Source: Craterostigma plantagineum (Eukaryota; Streptophyta; Magnoliopsida; Lamiales; Linderniaceae). From it: DNA of 64,000 nt. The translations under genes were made by a program, and so were the position numbers. The stretch spans positions 124,001-188,000 of the forward strand of contig JAPQWV010000683.1 of the NCBI GenBank assembly GCA_027422505.1, written 5' to 3'. The notes under the pieces were generated by a model. The model was not told the origin of the DNA, made no database searches, and saw only the letters and a program-made list of their open reading frames with translations. This document shows, one piece after another, positions 12,301 to 24,500 of the stretch (position 1 is its first letter; each line of letters begins with the position of its first letter).

Positions 12301-15069
12301 TGGTACGGGCAAAGGCAGTAGCATTGAGCTCGTCGTTTGACCTTTTGGGTAGAAGAAAACGAAAAAAAATCAGAAAAGAATCGAAAACTATACGTCTGAA
12401 AAGGGAAAAAAAAAGGGAAAAAAATTCTTACCGTGTCTTTCAGGGACATGATCTTCTCTAACGGCTTTAGCTGACATGGCGGGCAATTTGTTTCCAACCG
12501 TATTAACTCCACCATCGTTTCCTTCTCTGCCCGTCTTCTCTTGATCGATCTGTAAATCGATTCTGAGCGCGTTATTACCATCGCTCGCCTTGACTGACGA
12601 AGACGAGTCCGCTTCTCTCCTCTTCTTTTCCTGGATTTTCTCGCTACCATCTTCGTCGTTTTCCTTCGATGTCATGGGAGGCATTAACTCCTTAAAACAC
12701 GACAAGAAAAAGCGCATGCGAAGAAGGCCAAGAACGTTAAAAAAGATTCGATTTTTATCTCAAACTGTCGACTAATTCTTACCATTTTCACAGCTGATAA
12801 GGCGGGATTTGGATCTGCTGCAGACGCATGGCTTGAATCAAGAACGGTTTCTCTCTCCGGCGATGATCTGAGCTGTGGCGGCGGAGCCTTTTTTGGAAGA
12901 AACGAATAAAAGAGATCGGTAAAAAAAATGAGATCAAAGGCTTCGAAGAAACTTAAATCTTGATTATTGATGTAACAGATCCTTAAACTCACTCACCATC
13001 AGATCTATGACATACTTATCTTCCTTCTGAGCTTCAGGCGTTGAAAATTTCCTGAACATAAAACGGAGCAAATGATCGAAACATCAAAAACAAGGCCAGC
13101 CCAACGAAATCGGAGAACACTCAGAATAATTACTCACGATGTAGGAGTAGCCGACGCCGAAGGCTCATTTTCTACGCTCTCTGTTCTTACTGCAGCAGAT
13201 TCTTTCTCCTTAGCAGGCAAAATCTCTTCTTTGGACAGTAAATTGCTCGTATCATCATCTTTCGACATCTGAGCTTTCGGCTCCAAAGGAAGAGCAGCCT
13301 GCGCCGGTGAAATGACGTTGCTGCCCTCCATCTCAGAGGGGACCTTATTATCCACATTGCTCGGCGATGAAGTATCGATCTTTGGAGTCTGATCTGCTTC
13401 TTTTGCTGCAACAGAGCTGATCTGAACAGCAAAACTCAGATTTTCTGGTACTTGTCTGGGCTTTTTCCTCTTGGGAGCTACAAGGAAGGAATCATTACAA
13501 TTATCTTTCAGACAGAAAGATTGAGGAGACCAGATAATGATGGGAATGGTAATATATATAATATATATATAAAAGAAAAAGCAACCCACCGACAGCTGTG
13601 AGCGGGCTTCGATTAGGGCCAGAAATGATGATATTATTATTATTGAGCGTGGCGTTTGAGGGGGGAGATGAATGATGAGATTTGGCTTCATTGCTCGATC
13701 TGTTGACGTCGTCTTTCTTGGAGGAAGAAGAAGGGCCTCCTTGGGCTTGAGTTTTCAGACCGTACAAAACCTCGGCGATCTCTATCTCAAGCTCCTCGGC
13801 GTTCGAAGAACTGGGCTTCGATGGTGGCTTTGGCTTTAGGCCAATGTTGTTATTACCGGCGTGCTTCTGCAAAGAAGGCATGAAACGCCTGTTAGAAGAA
13901 GAAAATAGAGAAGATCTGTTGAAGGGAGAAGAAAAATCGAATCTTTTTTTTTCTTTTCTTTTTTGCAGAGAACACTTGGGAGTAGGAGGAGGTTGTGTTA
14001 CTGACGAGCTTCTTTCTCAAGGAAGCGTTAGATGAAGATGGAGACGTCGGCGGCTGATTTGGTGTGGGGACAGCTCCGTGTCTCGCCGGAGAATCAGACA
14101 CTTGCCGGAGATTTTGCTCTCCACCGCCGCCACCAACAACAGCGCCGCCGCTGTTATTGTTACTGCTGCTAGAAAACCAGTCATGTGACCTCTTCGTAGA
14201 TGCTGCAAGAAAACCCCCAAAAAGAAAAGAGAAAACACATTAGGAAAAAAAATCATCTTTTTTTCTTACCACGAAACAAACAGGTAAGAAAAATCCTTTC
14301 TTTTTCTTACTAGAGCGAGCTTTTCTCGGAACTGAAACGTTGATGACTTCATCGCCGGACCTCCATACCGGCGGCGCTCTGAAACCCGCCTTGTTAGACG
14401 CCGCGTTCGGCGGAGGATAGCTTTTTCCGTGTTCAAGACGGTGGGGAACACCACCAGCTAGAAGATTATTACCGCTAATATTAGTATTGCTGTTAGGGCT
14501 ACGGCCAAACCCACCGCCGCTATCGCGGTGGTTGCTGTGGTGGTTTGCGGCGGCGGTGGCCGTGTTGTTATCTTCGTCTTCGTCATCTTCTTCATCATTG
14601 ACGCTCTCCTCAGAGGTCTCCTCATCGTTCACTGCATCAGCTCTGTTGTTAGTCAACCTCTCATTCCTCCTCCTCTTCAAGGTGTTCATCACTCTGTTTG
14701 GCCTCTCCCTCAAATCTCTCTCCCTTAAATCTCTCTCCCTCAAATCTCTCTCCCTCAAATCTCTCTCTCGATCTCGATCTCGATCTTTCTTCGCTCTCTC
14801 TCTCAACCTCGCCGACTCGTGCATCTCCATGCCCATGTCCTCGTCTGCAAGAAAAAAAACCCAAAAAACAGAGGAGCCAAAAAAGAAGGTCAAGAACAAC
14901 AAATTCGAGCAAAAAGATCCAACCTTTCGCACAAAAACAATCAGATCTGCGCAAAAAGACGCAATCTTTATCAACCTGGAGAGTCTCTGAGGCTCGTTCT
15001 GTATCTCCTTCTGTTGAAACCGTTGGAGCTAACGACGCTTGCCCTTCTGGGCTCTCTGTTTCTCTCCAT
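9340..15069 (-). CDS. TIC: TIME FOR COFFEE (TIC)-like circadian clock regulator
   Basis: A nuclear, mostly disordered protein that in Arabidopsis sets clock amplitude and links it to metabolism. Thirteen exons: 14976-15069, 14311-14844, 14006-14202, 13590-13866, 13138-13477, 12997-13051, 12783-12887, 12432-12690, 12272-12341, 12085-12163, 11620-11991, 9483-11530 and 9340-9383, giving about 1490 aa. Family marks are the N terminus MERNREPRRA, the RERDL-rich basic region, INVSVPRKARS, the conserved ELEIEIAEVLYGLKTQ, the RCATHCFLARNI block, FNYPSVGPNEPQYLAIL and the C terminus WQQPEKK. Exon 12 has long Gln and His tracts. Its frame changes near 11226, at an A5 run after a His repeat: removing one A restores the reading and makes the total divisible by three. 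The exon 3/4 junction is the least certain. Confidence 0.92.
10540..10600 (-). repeat. CAG/CAH trinucleotide tracts coding poly-Gln in TIC
   Basis: Two near-pure CAG/CAA runs on the minus strand encode Gln tracts of about 6-7 residues, with His runs beside them. They sit in the large last-but-one exon of TIC. Such tracts vary in length between plants and alter low-complexity regions of clock proteins. Confidence 0.85.
14700..14776 (-). repeat. 15-nt minisatellite coding RERDL repeats in TIC exon 2
   Basis: Four to five near-identical 15-base units (CTCTCTCCCTCAAAT type on the plus strand) encode repeated RERDL pentapeptides, preceded by a D-R dipeptide run. The unit is in frame, so copy changes would alter protein length without breaking it. 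Confidence 0.9.
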
Positions 15070-16864
15070 GAATCGACTTTTCTTCAGATGATATGAGACT
15101 GAAGAAGAAGAAGCAATCTCAAAAATATAATCAGCTACCTTCAAGTCTGAAGATTCTTCTTCAACGCTGAATTGAGAAACAACTAAACAGCTCTGTTGAA
15201 GATATACCCTCCTTTTCTCTCCTCTCTTTTACTGAGCTCTCTCTCTCTCTCTTTTAGTCTCTCTATCTCTCTCTATCTTGTTCCTTCACTATAAATGAAA
15301 ATGAACCTTTTCTTTTTTTCTTTGGCTATCCAAATCCCATCATATATATTATTATTCATTTGCTGTTGTGGGGACTTGATAACTCAACCACATCATCGTG
15401 GAAACCTCAGATGTGCTTGCTTCGTCACATGAGTCAATCTGAGCCGTCCGTCTTCAATCACATCGGACGGTGGATGCGTCGAGGTGCCAGCATGGCGATA
15501 TTCTTAGCCGTGGGATAAGAACAACAATAAATTAGTGAGGATTTTGTTAAATATATTATTGTATTTTACGTTTGACTGAGACGTGCCAGTTTTTGTCCAA
15601 ATCTACCTTCATGCGGTAAATCAAGAAAGGATGTTCAATTACGCCTCCTCTTTAGTACGTAATTATTTATTACAGCATTATTTTTTTGGTGGAGGATTAC
15701 AGAAATGTTTTCAGAAAGTAGATTGTATTACTCTGTGTAATTTGATTATTCTTTCGAGTATATTACACGTTGGCTCCAACACTTATTCGAGAATTCCCTC
15801 TCTTGCAAATTTTTTTTCAATATATATATGATAAAAAGAGAGTATTAGTATAGATGATATTATTTTCAATAAAATAAATTAAATAATACTCAAAGAAAAT
15901 TACTTTTCGACAAAATAATACATCGGCTACGTCCCTACTTTTTTTATCGTATGATATATTTTTTCTTTCTTATAAGGTGCATTCGAATTTCGAAGATATG
16001 CGCTGAATATTATTTGTGCATTATTTGTTTCCTTTCTAATATAGTAAACTAAATAATAATAAGCGTAAAACATATTCGATAAAATTATCAAAAAATATCC
16101 GCAGGAAATTCTCGCTCACAATTCCATAGCGTAAACTATTCTATCCTTTCTAACATAGTGACTTGAAATAATAAAATTAAACACATCCAAATAATTTTAA
16201 TAACACGGGTGAAATCGCCGCCCCGCATTTTTTAGTGTATGCTGTTTTTTTTTCTTTCGAATACAATAGAATAATAACAGAAAAAAATGCATTCGAAAAT
16301 CACCATAAAACATAAACTAAAAACATTTTAATCTAAATAATATCCATTACCAAGGAAAATAAACCAAAGATGCAAAGCCTAATTGCCAATACGTGATTCT
16401 ATGTTGTCTGCCTTAGTAATGAAGTTAATCTATACTCCTTTAAAAATAGTTTAGGGTGGATAAAAACTCTCGCTTGGTCCGTCTTAATTAATCAATCATA
16501 TTATCTATACATAATTGTTATTACAAAAAATTAAGAAGAAACTTTTAAACCACATGCATTTCATAACATCATAATAACTATCAACTTATATTTTTTGTAT
16601 ATTACTTATTAAAACTATTTAATCGTACGTATTTATTTTATTGCAATTACTAGTTTACATAATTAACAAGATAGCTTTGACAGAAATACAAAATGGAAGT
16701 CAATGACCTACATACATACAAACCAATGCTTATTATAATATTCAAGATTATAGCATGGGTTAATTCGGAGATAATGATAATAACCATCATTAAAATACAA
16801 AAACAGTAATTAATGAGATGATGTTCAAAAGCTAAAGAAAAAGGGCATTAACTCCACCCAAAGC

Positions 16865-16884
16865 CAACCGGCTATAGCCGGTTG
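16865..16884. repeat. 20-bp perfect palindrome
   Basis: CAACCGGCTATAGCCGGTTG reads the same on both strands. It lies 1.8 kb upstream of the TIC start. Confidence 0.8.
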
Positions 16885-17489
16885 CACCAAAAGCATTGGT
16901 AACAGCAAATTCCCACACGAAGAAAAGACAATAAATAATAAAGGGAATCTACAGGTGACCGCATGAAAGATCGCACCATTTCCCGGTCATAATCTCGTTA
17001 TTACTACTTTCTTCAATTTCTATTTTCTTTATGCCGTACTTTTTAATTTTTTATTGCGACGGCTGAGATTCGTTAGACGGATGTAATGGAACGGATCTGA
17101 ACCGTTTGATTAGGTAGTGAAAGGTGTCCGAGCTGGCATGTGGAGGCAGATAGGTTTTGGGTGAAGCATGAAAAATCGAGACTATTGTGAGCCGTTGGAT
17201 CGTTTAATTCGACGGTGGAGATTAATAAGAGTGAAAGGAGCACGGTGTCACGGAACTACCTAGAGAGAACGTGGGTCCGATTTCTTTATTGTATTATTTT
17301 GGAGAAGAAATTATATTTAGTTATTTAATGATTGCTTTGCTGATTTATATTTAAAAAGCTTTTATTACTAAAATTGTCCACTTTGCGCCTTGCGGTGACT
17401 GTCGTGTGGTGGGTCCCACTTAGCTTACGTTCTTTCAAAGCTCCGCCGCTTGTGCGTGGTTTATTATTTCTTTCCAATTATTTCAAGGT

Positions 17490-17892
17490 CAAATTTCGAT
17501 TGAGGCCTTTGTCATAATTTTTATTTTGGATTCAACCTCTATCAGGAAAAAAATTTAATTTTAAGGACCCGATTTCTATAGTACCACTTCATTACTCCGT
17601 AATAACAATATGTTGAGATTTATAACACAAAACGATCATTCGGTACCAGTTAAGGATCATCCGATACTATTTCATTTATGAAGTACCACTTAATTGTTCT
17701 GAAACAATAATACGTTGAAAGTTTGTAACACAAGACGATCATCCTATATCAGTTCATATAACTTTTATACCACTTTTTAGTTAGGTCCTTATTTCTAAAA
17801 TTTATAGAAATTGTGTCCTTTAAACTAAGTTCTTTGTGATAGGGGTTGAATCTTAAAATAAACTTCTAAGGGGCCTTAATAGAAAACCCTTT
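17490..17892. mobile_element. TIR-bounded MITE-like element
   Basis: The left end (GATTGAGGCC... GGATTCAACCTCTATCA) is an imperfect inverted copy of the right end (GATAGGGGTTGAATC... GGCCTTAATAG). Inside are two diverged direct copies of a block of roughly 100 bp with GTACCACTT and CGATCAT words. Target duplication is unclear, so the superfamily is open. Confidence 0.55.
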
Positions 17893-18111
17893 TTTCAATT
17901 ACCACCTCAAAAATGCACATTGCATTAAATGCAAAAACCATTTGATGGGTTGAAGATAATCAAAAACAAAACGCCAACTTTTAGTCTTTTCCTTTTTATT
18001 TTGGATTAATAATTTAAAATATCAATTCCTTTTCCAAGTTGAGGTCCAATTAATGTTGTTGGGGTTCACATTTTCGCACTTAATGCACCAAACAAACCTA
18101 CATGTTTGTCC

Positions 18112-18166
18112 TACGTGGGATGGACACTTTTGTTACGTGTCCATGTCATCTCTCCGACACGTAAAT
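18112..18166. promoter_or_regulatory. ACGT-core motif cluster
   Basis: CTACGTGGGA, TTACGTGTCC and GACACGTAAA lie within 55 bp. These are G-box/ABRE-type cores recognised by plant bZIP and bHLH factors. About 3 kb upstream of TIC; the target gene is unknown. Confidence 0.35.
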
Positions 18167-18286
18167 AAAAAACTAAATATCTTTATATTAATGTTAGCTA
18201 TAAAAAAATAAATTTATTCTTTGGGTTGTGTGTATTGGCTTTGTGCGAATGGAAAGGAAACCCCACCACCTTCTGATCACGTTGGG

Positions 18287-18288
<2 letters not shown>

Positions 18289-18329
<41 letters not shown>
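18289..18329. repeat. (CT)n microsatellite
   Basis: About 19 uninterrupted CT units in intergenic DNA. Confidence 0.92.
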
Positions 18330-18333
<4 letters not shown>

Positions 18334-18753
18334 AATAATTAATATATTCTCACCTAATTAAATATTAATATCCTGTAAACCTAACTGGTATTATTAAAGT
18401 ATTAATATCGTCTCTCCAAAGCAAGTGATGAATTAAAGGGTCGGGTCAGGCTCAAGTCAACCACCCAATAAGGCGACCCATATTAAGGGTTTGGTGCTTA
18501 CGTGTTGGGGACAAGACAAAGCTTTGGTTTGGTCCTAAACATGTTCATAATTAGATGGAATTTATGAGGCAACGATTAGTTACCCTACTTCGATTTTCTT
18601 TTACTTTTTTTTTCTTTTCAACAATTTGGATAGAAACTTAAATGTCATTTTATTTATTCCATTCGATTCAGTATAACCTAATCTTAACCCAAACTACCTT
18701 ATATTGTAGAACGTGAGTTGTGTCACGATATAAATTAGATTGCATGTTAATTA

Positions 18754-19518
18754 CAGTAAAACCTCTATAAATTGATAATATTGAGATTATTAGAGAGATA
18801 ATAATATATCAATACTTAATATTTTAGTAACTAAAAGAGAGACTCTTTAAATTTATCAAATTTCGAATGTGGCACATGGGCGGGCTGCCTGCGCGAGCGG
18901 CCTATCTTCCAGGCACATGGGCGGGCTGCCTGGGCTACCTTGCGAGCGGCTCGCCCACGGTGCCTTTGGAGATAAATGAATTCAAATATGTTTCATTAAA
19001 TTATATTCATGTACTCAAAGCGATTTACAAGTGGTGAGTTAATGAAAAATATCGTTTGAAAATAAGTCAAATGTACAATACTGAAGACTCTTGGCATATC
19101 ATTGGAGTATCGTTCAACCAACTTTCAGAAGGGTGGAGATATTAATCGACACAAAAAGGCGACAACAATACTTCACAACTTTTTTTTTTCAGCTAGAGAA
19201 CTCAAAATCGGAACTATTGACCGCAATAAGAAAAGTTAAGGATGAAATCCAGTCAGATTAAAGTTTAACAAAAGCTAGTAACAAATAGATTCTTATTTTA
19301 GCAAATTACCATAATTTATAATTGTAAATGTTATGAATTATTAATTTAGAGTTTTAATGAGACCTAATATTTATAAAGGTATTTTCCAAATAAAATTATA
19401 TTATTATCTTATTGAATTTGATGATTTTTTGCAAAGGCCCAAGTCGAGACCGTTAGATATTATTATTTTAGAAAGTTTATTAATTTATAAAGTATTAATT
19501 CGTAGAGATTTTACCCTA
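18754..19518. mobile_element. degenerate TIR element with CAGTAAAACCTCTATAAATT ends
   Basis: The left end CAGTAAAACCTCTATAAATT matches the inverse of the right end, AATTCGTAGAGATTTTACCCT, with several changes. Sub-terminal AT-rich blocks (ATTATTAGAGAGATAATA and its partner near 19445) also pair. Ends of this kind are familiar from plant MITEs. A GC-rich stretch at 18868-18962 with a duplicated GGCACATGGGCGGGCTGCCT looks like a later insertion or captured DNA. No clean target duplication was found. Confidence 0.5.
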
Positions 19519-19869
19519 GGTTGATTGACATACCAATGTTACACAGTCGGTAAGAAGGACGCATATGACATATCACATAATTAGTGAATTTGGTTATGTT
19601 CAATTGGATAGGTAAGTCAAAACAATTGTATATGAACATATCTGCCTTTCTTACGCTATAAAGTAAAAACTAATTCTTTTGATCATTTTACATTGTTCCA
19701 AATCATACATAACAAATATCACCAATCAATATTATTAAAATATATCCTCATAAATAAATTGGGTCCACGTCAGACGGGTCGGACCCACACTAAAAATGTT
19801 GACCCGCCTCTGCCTTTTTCTTTTGTCGCTTGCGAGTGAGTGAGTGTTCATTTATGTCAAACAAAGCTT

Positions 19870-19928
19870 AGGGCCGCCCACGTGTCCCTTACATCGTGAC
19901 GTCATTTTCGCTGACGTGGCTACGGTAA
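19870..19928. promoter_or_regulatory. G-box / C-box / ACGT cluster
   Basis: CCCACGTGTCCC, GTGACGTCAT and TGACGTGGC occur within 55 bp, covering G-box, palindromic C-box (TGACGTCA) and hybrid forms. Such triplets mark bZIP-controlled promoters in plants. No gene start was found nearby. Confidence 0.4.
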
Positions 19929-21584
19929 AACCGCGTTAGTGTAATAAAAAACAAAATACACTAAAGTTATGGACGACGAAGTCTTATTTGTTTATGAAAT
20001 ACTTTATTTATATGCAAATGACAGCCTAGTTTTTCTTTCTTTTTCTTATTTTAAATTGAATAGTATGTAAATATCTAAAGAATCTTTATTAAATTATTAA
20101 TTCATGACTCTAGCAGCGATTGGGTGCAATGATTTAAAAAACCTGTTGCAAGCAACGAAAAAAAATATTTTTAAGTCCCAAGTTAAGTCTGTTTATGGGC
20201 ACGATGCGACTGATTTGAATATATTTATATATATCATATACCGATTAAAAAATTATGTAGAGTGACGTGATATTATTTTATTTTAATATTCAGGTAGTGT
20301 AATAGACTAATTGGTTAATCTAGTGCCAGAGATGCTCTCTATTTGTGCATGTTTGCCAAGCAAGTTAGAATTTAATAGTAATTATATATAATAAATTATG
20401 CAAGGCATCAGTATCGTACATAGCATAAATAGCTGTTGCAATTTTTGATAGTTTATTAACTCACACCAAATGTTCTGCTTCATATATTATTTAGTTTAAT
20501 CTTGGGATTTGCGATTATTGGCATGACATCTTATCATGAGGAATACAATATGTTAAATCATTTGCTACTATGTTTTAATTTTATATGTAATATTTTGGAC
20601 TCGTCCCTTACATTTAGGTTTAATTTTTTCTTAATAATTTTAAAAGTTAATTTTAATATATTATAATAGCTAGGGTATTTCAATCTTTTTTGTTCTAGAG
20701 AATTAGTAAAAAGTCCATGAAATAGGACAAGCGTGTATCAATATGCTACACTACCACCACCACCTAAGCATTAATATAAAATAATATATTGATTTAAATA
20801 CTACATGTTAGTTGCATTAATTTATTCTAAATCATGCCATTTAGTTTATCTTATCTATGAAACAACACATAAAATAAGGATACAAAAAATGAAAAAACTT
20901 CTATATAGGCCCCATCCCCACTTACTTTTAGGGAAATGCATATAGCGTTATCATATTCAATATGACGAATCCAAACATTCAACAAAGCAATTCTTTAATT
21001 GTTTATATACATTATTCTTATTAAATACTTATATTAAGATGTTGAAATCTGCTCCAACACGACTCCCCAGCTTATATAAAATTCATTGCGAATTAAATAC
21101 TCATTTTTGTCGATAGTGGGATAAGACACACTAGGATATGTATGGTTAAAAAAACATCATTATTTTGTGTTCAAAAGTCATCAATCAGATCCCAAAAAGT
21201 GTGACGAGGTCAAAGCACTTAAATCAATTCATATAATACCTACCTTTGTTAGGGTTTCCTTTATTAATGGGCTTCACTTTGTGATTGCTTTGCTTATAAG
21301 CCCTTAAGCCCATTTACATCAAATTATATGGAATTAAGCAATTAACCGAATTCAACACAACTAGAAAAAACACAACCAAGCAAGGATTTCCAAGATTCAT
21401 CAATTCAAAGATTATTTGCAGAAAAGCAACTGAGGAAAAGTCATCAGCTTACAGCTTCAAATCTGCAATCAACAATGCCTAAACATCCCTGATTTTTCAG
21501 CATAAATAATCCATCTCCACGTATTACTAACAGTAAAATTACGTAAAATCGATCGATCCATGAAAGATAGATGACATACCATCA

Positions 21585-24500
21585 CTATTTGTTCGACCTC
21601 TTCCTCTTGTGAGCCGTCCACGTCAGCTCATTCAATCTGCTGCTATCGAACCCATCGAAGCTGCTACGCTGAGAACTCTCCCCTTCAGATTTCAAAATAG
21701 TATCTTCGCTCGCCCCAGAAATGGCTTCGCTGTTCAGACCCGCCGCGCCTCTCCTCCTCGTCCTACGGCTATTCGCCGAAGTATTCTGCGAAGATTCGTT
21801 ATTGTTTTGAGAAGATTCGACGAACATTTGGCTGCTATGATCTCTCCTTCTTCTAGAAGGAAGAATGGGCGAAGAAGGGTCTTCGCCGTTCTCCACAGCT
21901 TTCATCCACTGCAAGTCGCTCATCGTATCGGCGTGGTTCACTTCTTTCCTACGCCTTTTACCTGCAACGATAACGTCCTCTTGGAGAGACCCTTTCTTTT
22001 TCACGTCCTTTAGTTCGGGCACGTCGTAAACCCAATAGGGAACTTCGTCCTCTTCCATGAGTCGAGACCTGTAATTCTCCTTACGTCTTCTCTCTTCGTC
22101 CATTTGCTCGAATAGCCAAAACTCTTCCTCCGAGCGTGCGGCCAATCGGTTGATTTCTCTCTCGCTGGGCACGTCTGTTCCTAAGGTGCTCGAGCCTTTA
22201 CGCATGATCTCTTCCAGCATATCCCGCCTGTCTTGAGCTGAAAAAATGCATCGAAAACAGTTCTATGGTAAGAATTTCTTTGCCAAAAGTTAGAATCTTT
22301 TTCCCCAAAGAATACAAACCTGTGGAAGTTGTATTGAACAGCCCCGCTTGGATAACCTTTGCGTCGATGCCCATTTTCTGCTTTGCTCTTTCTAAGATGA
22401 CCTCTTCGATCGATCCAACGCTGACGAGGACGAAAACCCTAACTTCCTTCTTCTGCCCAATACGATGAGCCCTATCTTCGGCCTGTTGGTCCATTTGAGG
22501 ATTCCAATCGCTGTCGAACATTATTACGGTGTCGGCAGTCTGTAAGTTCAGACCAAGTCCTCCAGCGCGTGTGCTTAAAAGGAAGATGAAGTAAGGGGAA
22601 TCTTGGGCGTTGAATTGCTTGAGCAGTTCGCCTCTATCACCAGTGCTGGTAGTGCCGTCGAGTCTTAGAAACTTGAAGCCTTTCAAGGTCAGGTAATCTC
22701 CGAGTATTGTCATGAGCTTAGTCATCTGCGAAAAAAGGAGGATTCTGTGCCCTGCTTTTTGAAGTTTGGGGAGTAACCTATCGAGGAGTTCGAATTTCCC
22801 CGAAGCCCTGAATATGTCGTCGTCGCGCTGCATGAAATAATCGCCAAGAAAAAGGTAGGGGTGGTTACAGCATTTGCGGAGCTGCACTGTCAAGTTGTTC
22901 AAACCTCGAGACTTCCCACTTCCTGCATATTCAAGTTAAGATGAAAAAGCAACCCTCTAAATGACAGTAAGAGGAACTTTAACATAGTCTCGTCATATCA
23001 TCACAATGAAATAAAAAAAGGACAACTTTTTAGATTTGTTTTTCTTATCGCCCGGAGGAGTGAACTAGCCAAAATGATCGAAATAACACAGAGGGATGAA
23101 GGAAAACAGCATTACTGGAATATAACGAATTCGAAAGTAACATGAACTCAAGTGATTACTCATAAGCTGACTGATGAAGATATCACGTGCCCGCTACTAT
23201 AATATTTACCCGTGATAAATGGCGGAGCGAGTTCATTAATCAATAACTAGATGGGTTTGACACAAGCAAACAAAGAAGAGAGTCCTCACCTCCAACAAGA
23301 CCAACCCTCCCCATTTCAGTAATCTGCCGGTAATAAGCTTTTTGCCACGCTGACAAGTCACATTTAAGTATGACCTGTGTTTTACTTGGAAGGTACTTCT
23401 CAACCTCGTCTTTCTTTCTCCTCAATATAAATGGCCTTATCACCTTCGAAAATTAAAATAGGGATAACGTTACAAGAAAAATAAAAGAAAACCAAGAATT
23501 CAACTAGGAAAAGGTACAAGGACCAAAACATACTTGGTGCAAGCGGCGAATGACTAACAACTGCTCTTCCTCAGTTAAGGAGACATCACATTTGTCTGCA
23601 AACGGGGCATTGAACCACTCCTCGAAGTTTTGGACTGAGTTGAAAATCGAAGGGAGGAGAAAATTGAGAAGGGACCATAGTTCCTGTAAGCTATTCTGTA
23701 TAGGAGTGCCAGTCAAAAGAAGTCGTCGCCTTACGCGATATCTGCCAAATCAATGAAATTATTCAATAATAATCGACTCTAAAACTCGACAATGAAGATA
23801 TACACTAGCCGGATAAATACGAAGTAAGAGACACATGTAAATTCTTAAATCGATGCCATAGAGCAATGAACAGAGGCAATACCCTGAAACCAGAGTCCGG
23901 GCAAGAACGCAGTCATAGTTCTTAAGACGATGTCCTTCATCAACAATGAGGTAGTGCCAGTTGATCTTCCTCAGAAATGCTTTGTCTCTAATGATAAGAT
24001 CATAATGAGTTAGCAGAACTTGGAACTTTCCTACACCTGAATACTCCTCCTTTAATGCTTTTCTTTCGTCTGCACGACCATCATAGAGCACCGCAGAAAC
24101 ACTGAGATGTAAAGTCCAATCAGGGCTTAACCCATAGCATAAAAAAGAAGGATAAAAATTAAGAAACGAGCTATCTCTGAGATTTTCCAGTGCATACCTA
24201 GGAGCCCAAGTCTTAAATTCAATCATCCAATTCGGCAGAACAGCCTTTGGGGCCACAATCAAGTGCGGCCCAGTCACACCCTTGTTTTCCATAAGATATG
24301 CAACCAACGAAATGGTCTGGATTGTTTTTCCTAACCCCATTTCATCAGCTAAAATTCCATTTAGATTATTGTTGAAAAGGGACAGCATCCACTGTAACCC
24401 CTCTAATTGATAGGGTCTAAGCTCTCCTCCTTGAAGCATAGCTGGTTGTTCAGTCACCTAAAACATTTACTGTCAGTTCATAAGGTAATTATCACACAGG

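Larger units (their letters stand above)
15070..21584. other. 6.5-kb intergenic region between TIC and CHR12
   Basis: The right side holds the CHR12 3' UTR and the left side the TIC 5' UTR and promoter, with a CT-rich leader near 15230-15275. The interior is AT-rich with no supported coding region. It contains a TIR element near 17.5-17.9 kb, a CT microsatellite, a larger degenerate TIR element near 18.75-19.5 kb, a 20-bp palindrome and two clusters of ACGT-core motifs, listed separately. No RNA gene was recognised. Confidence 0.6.
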
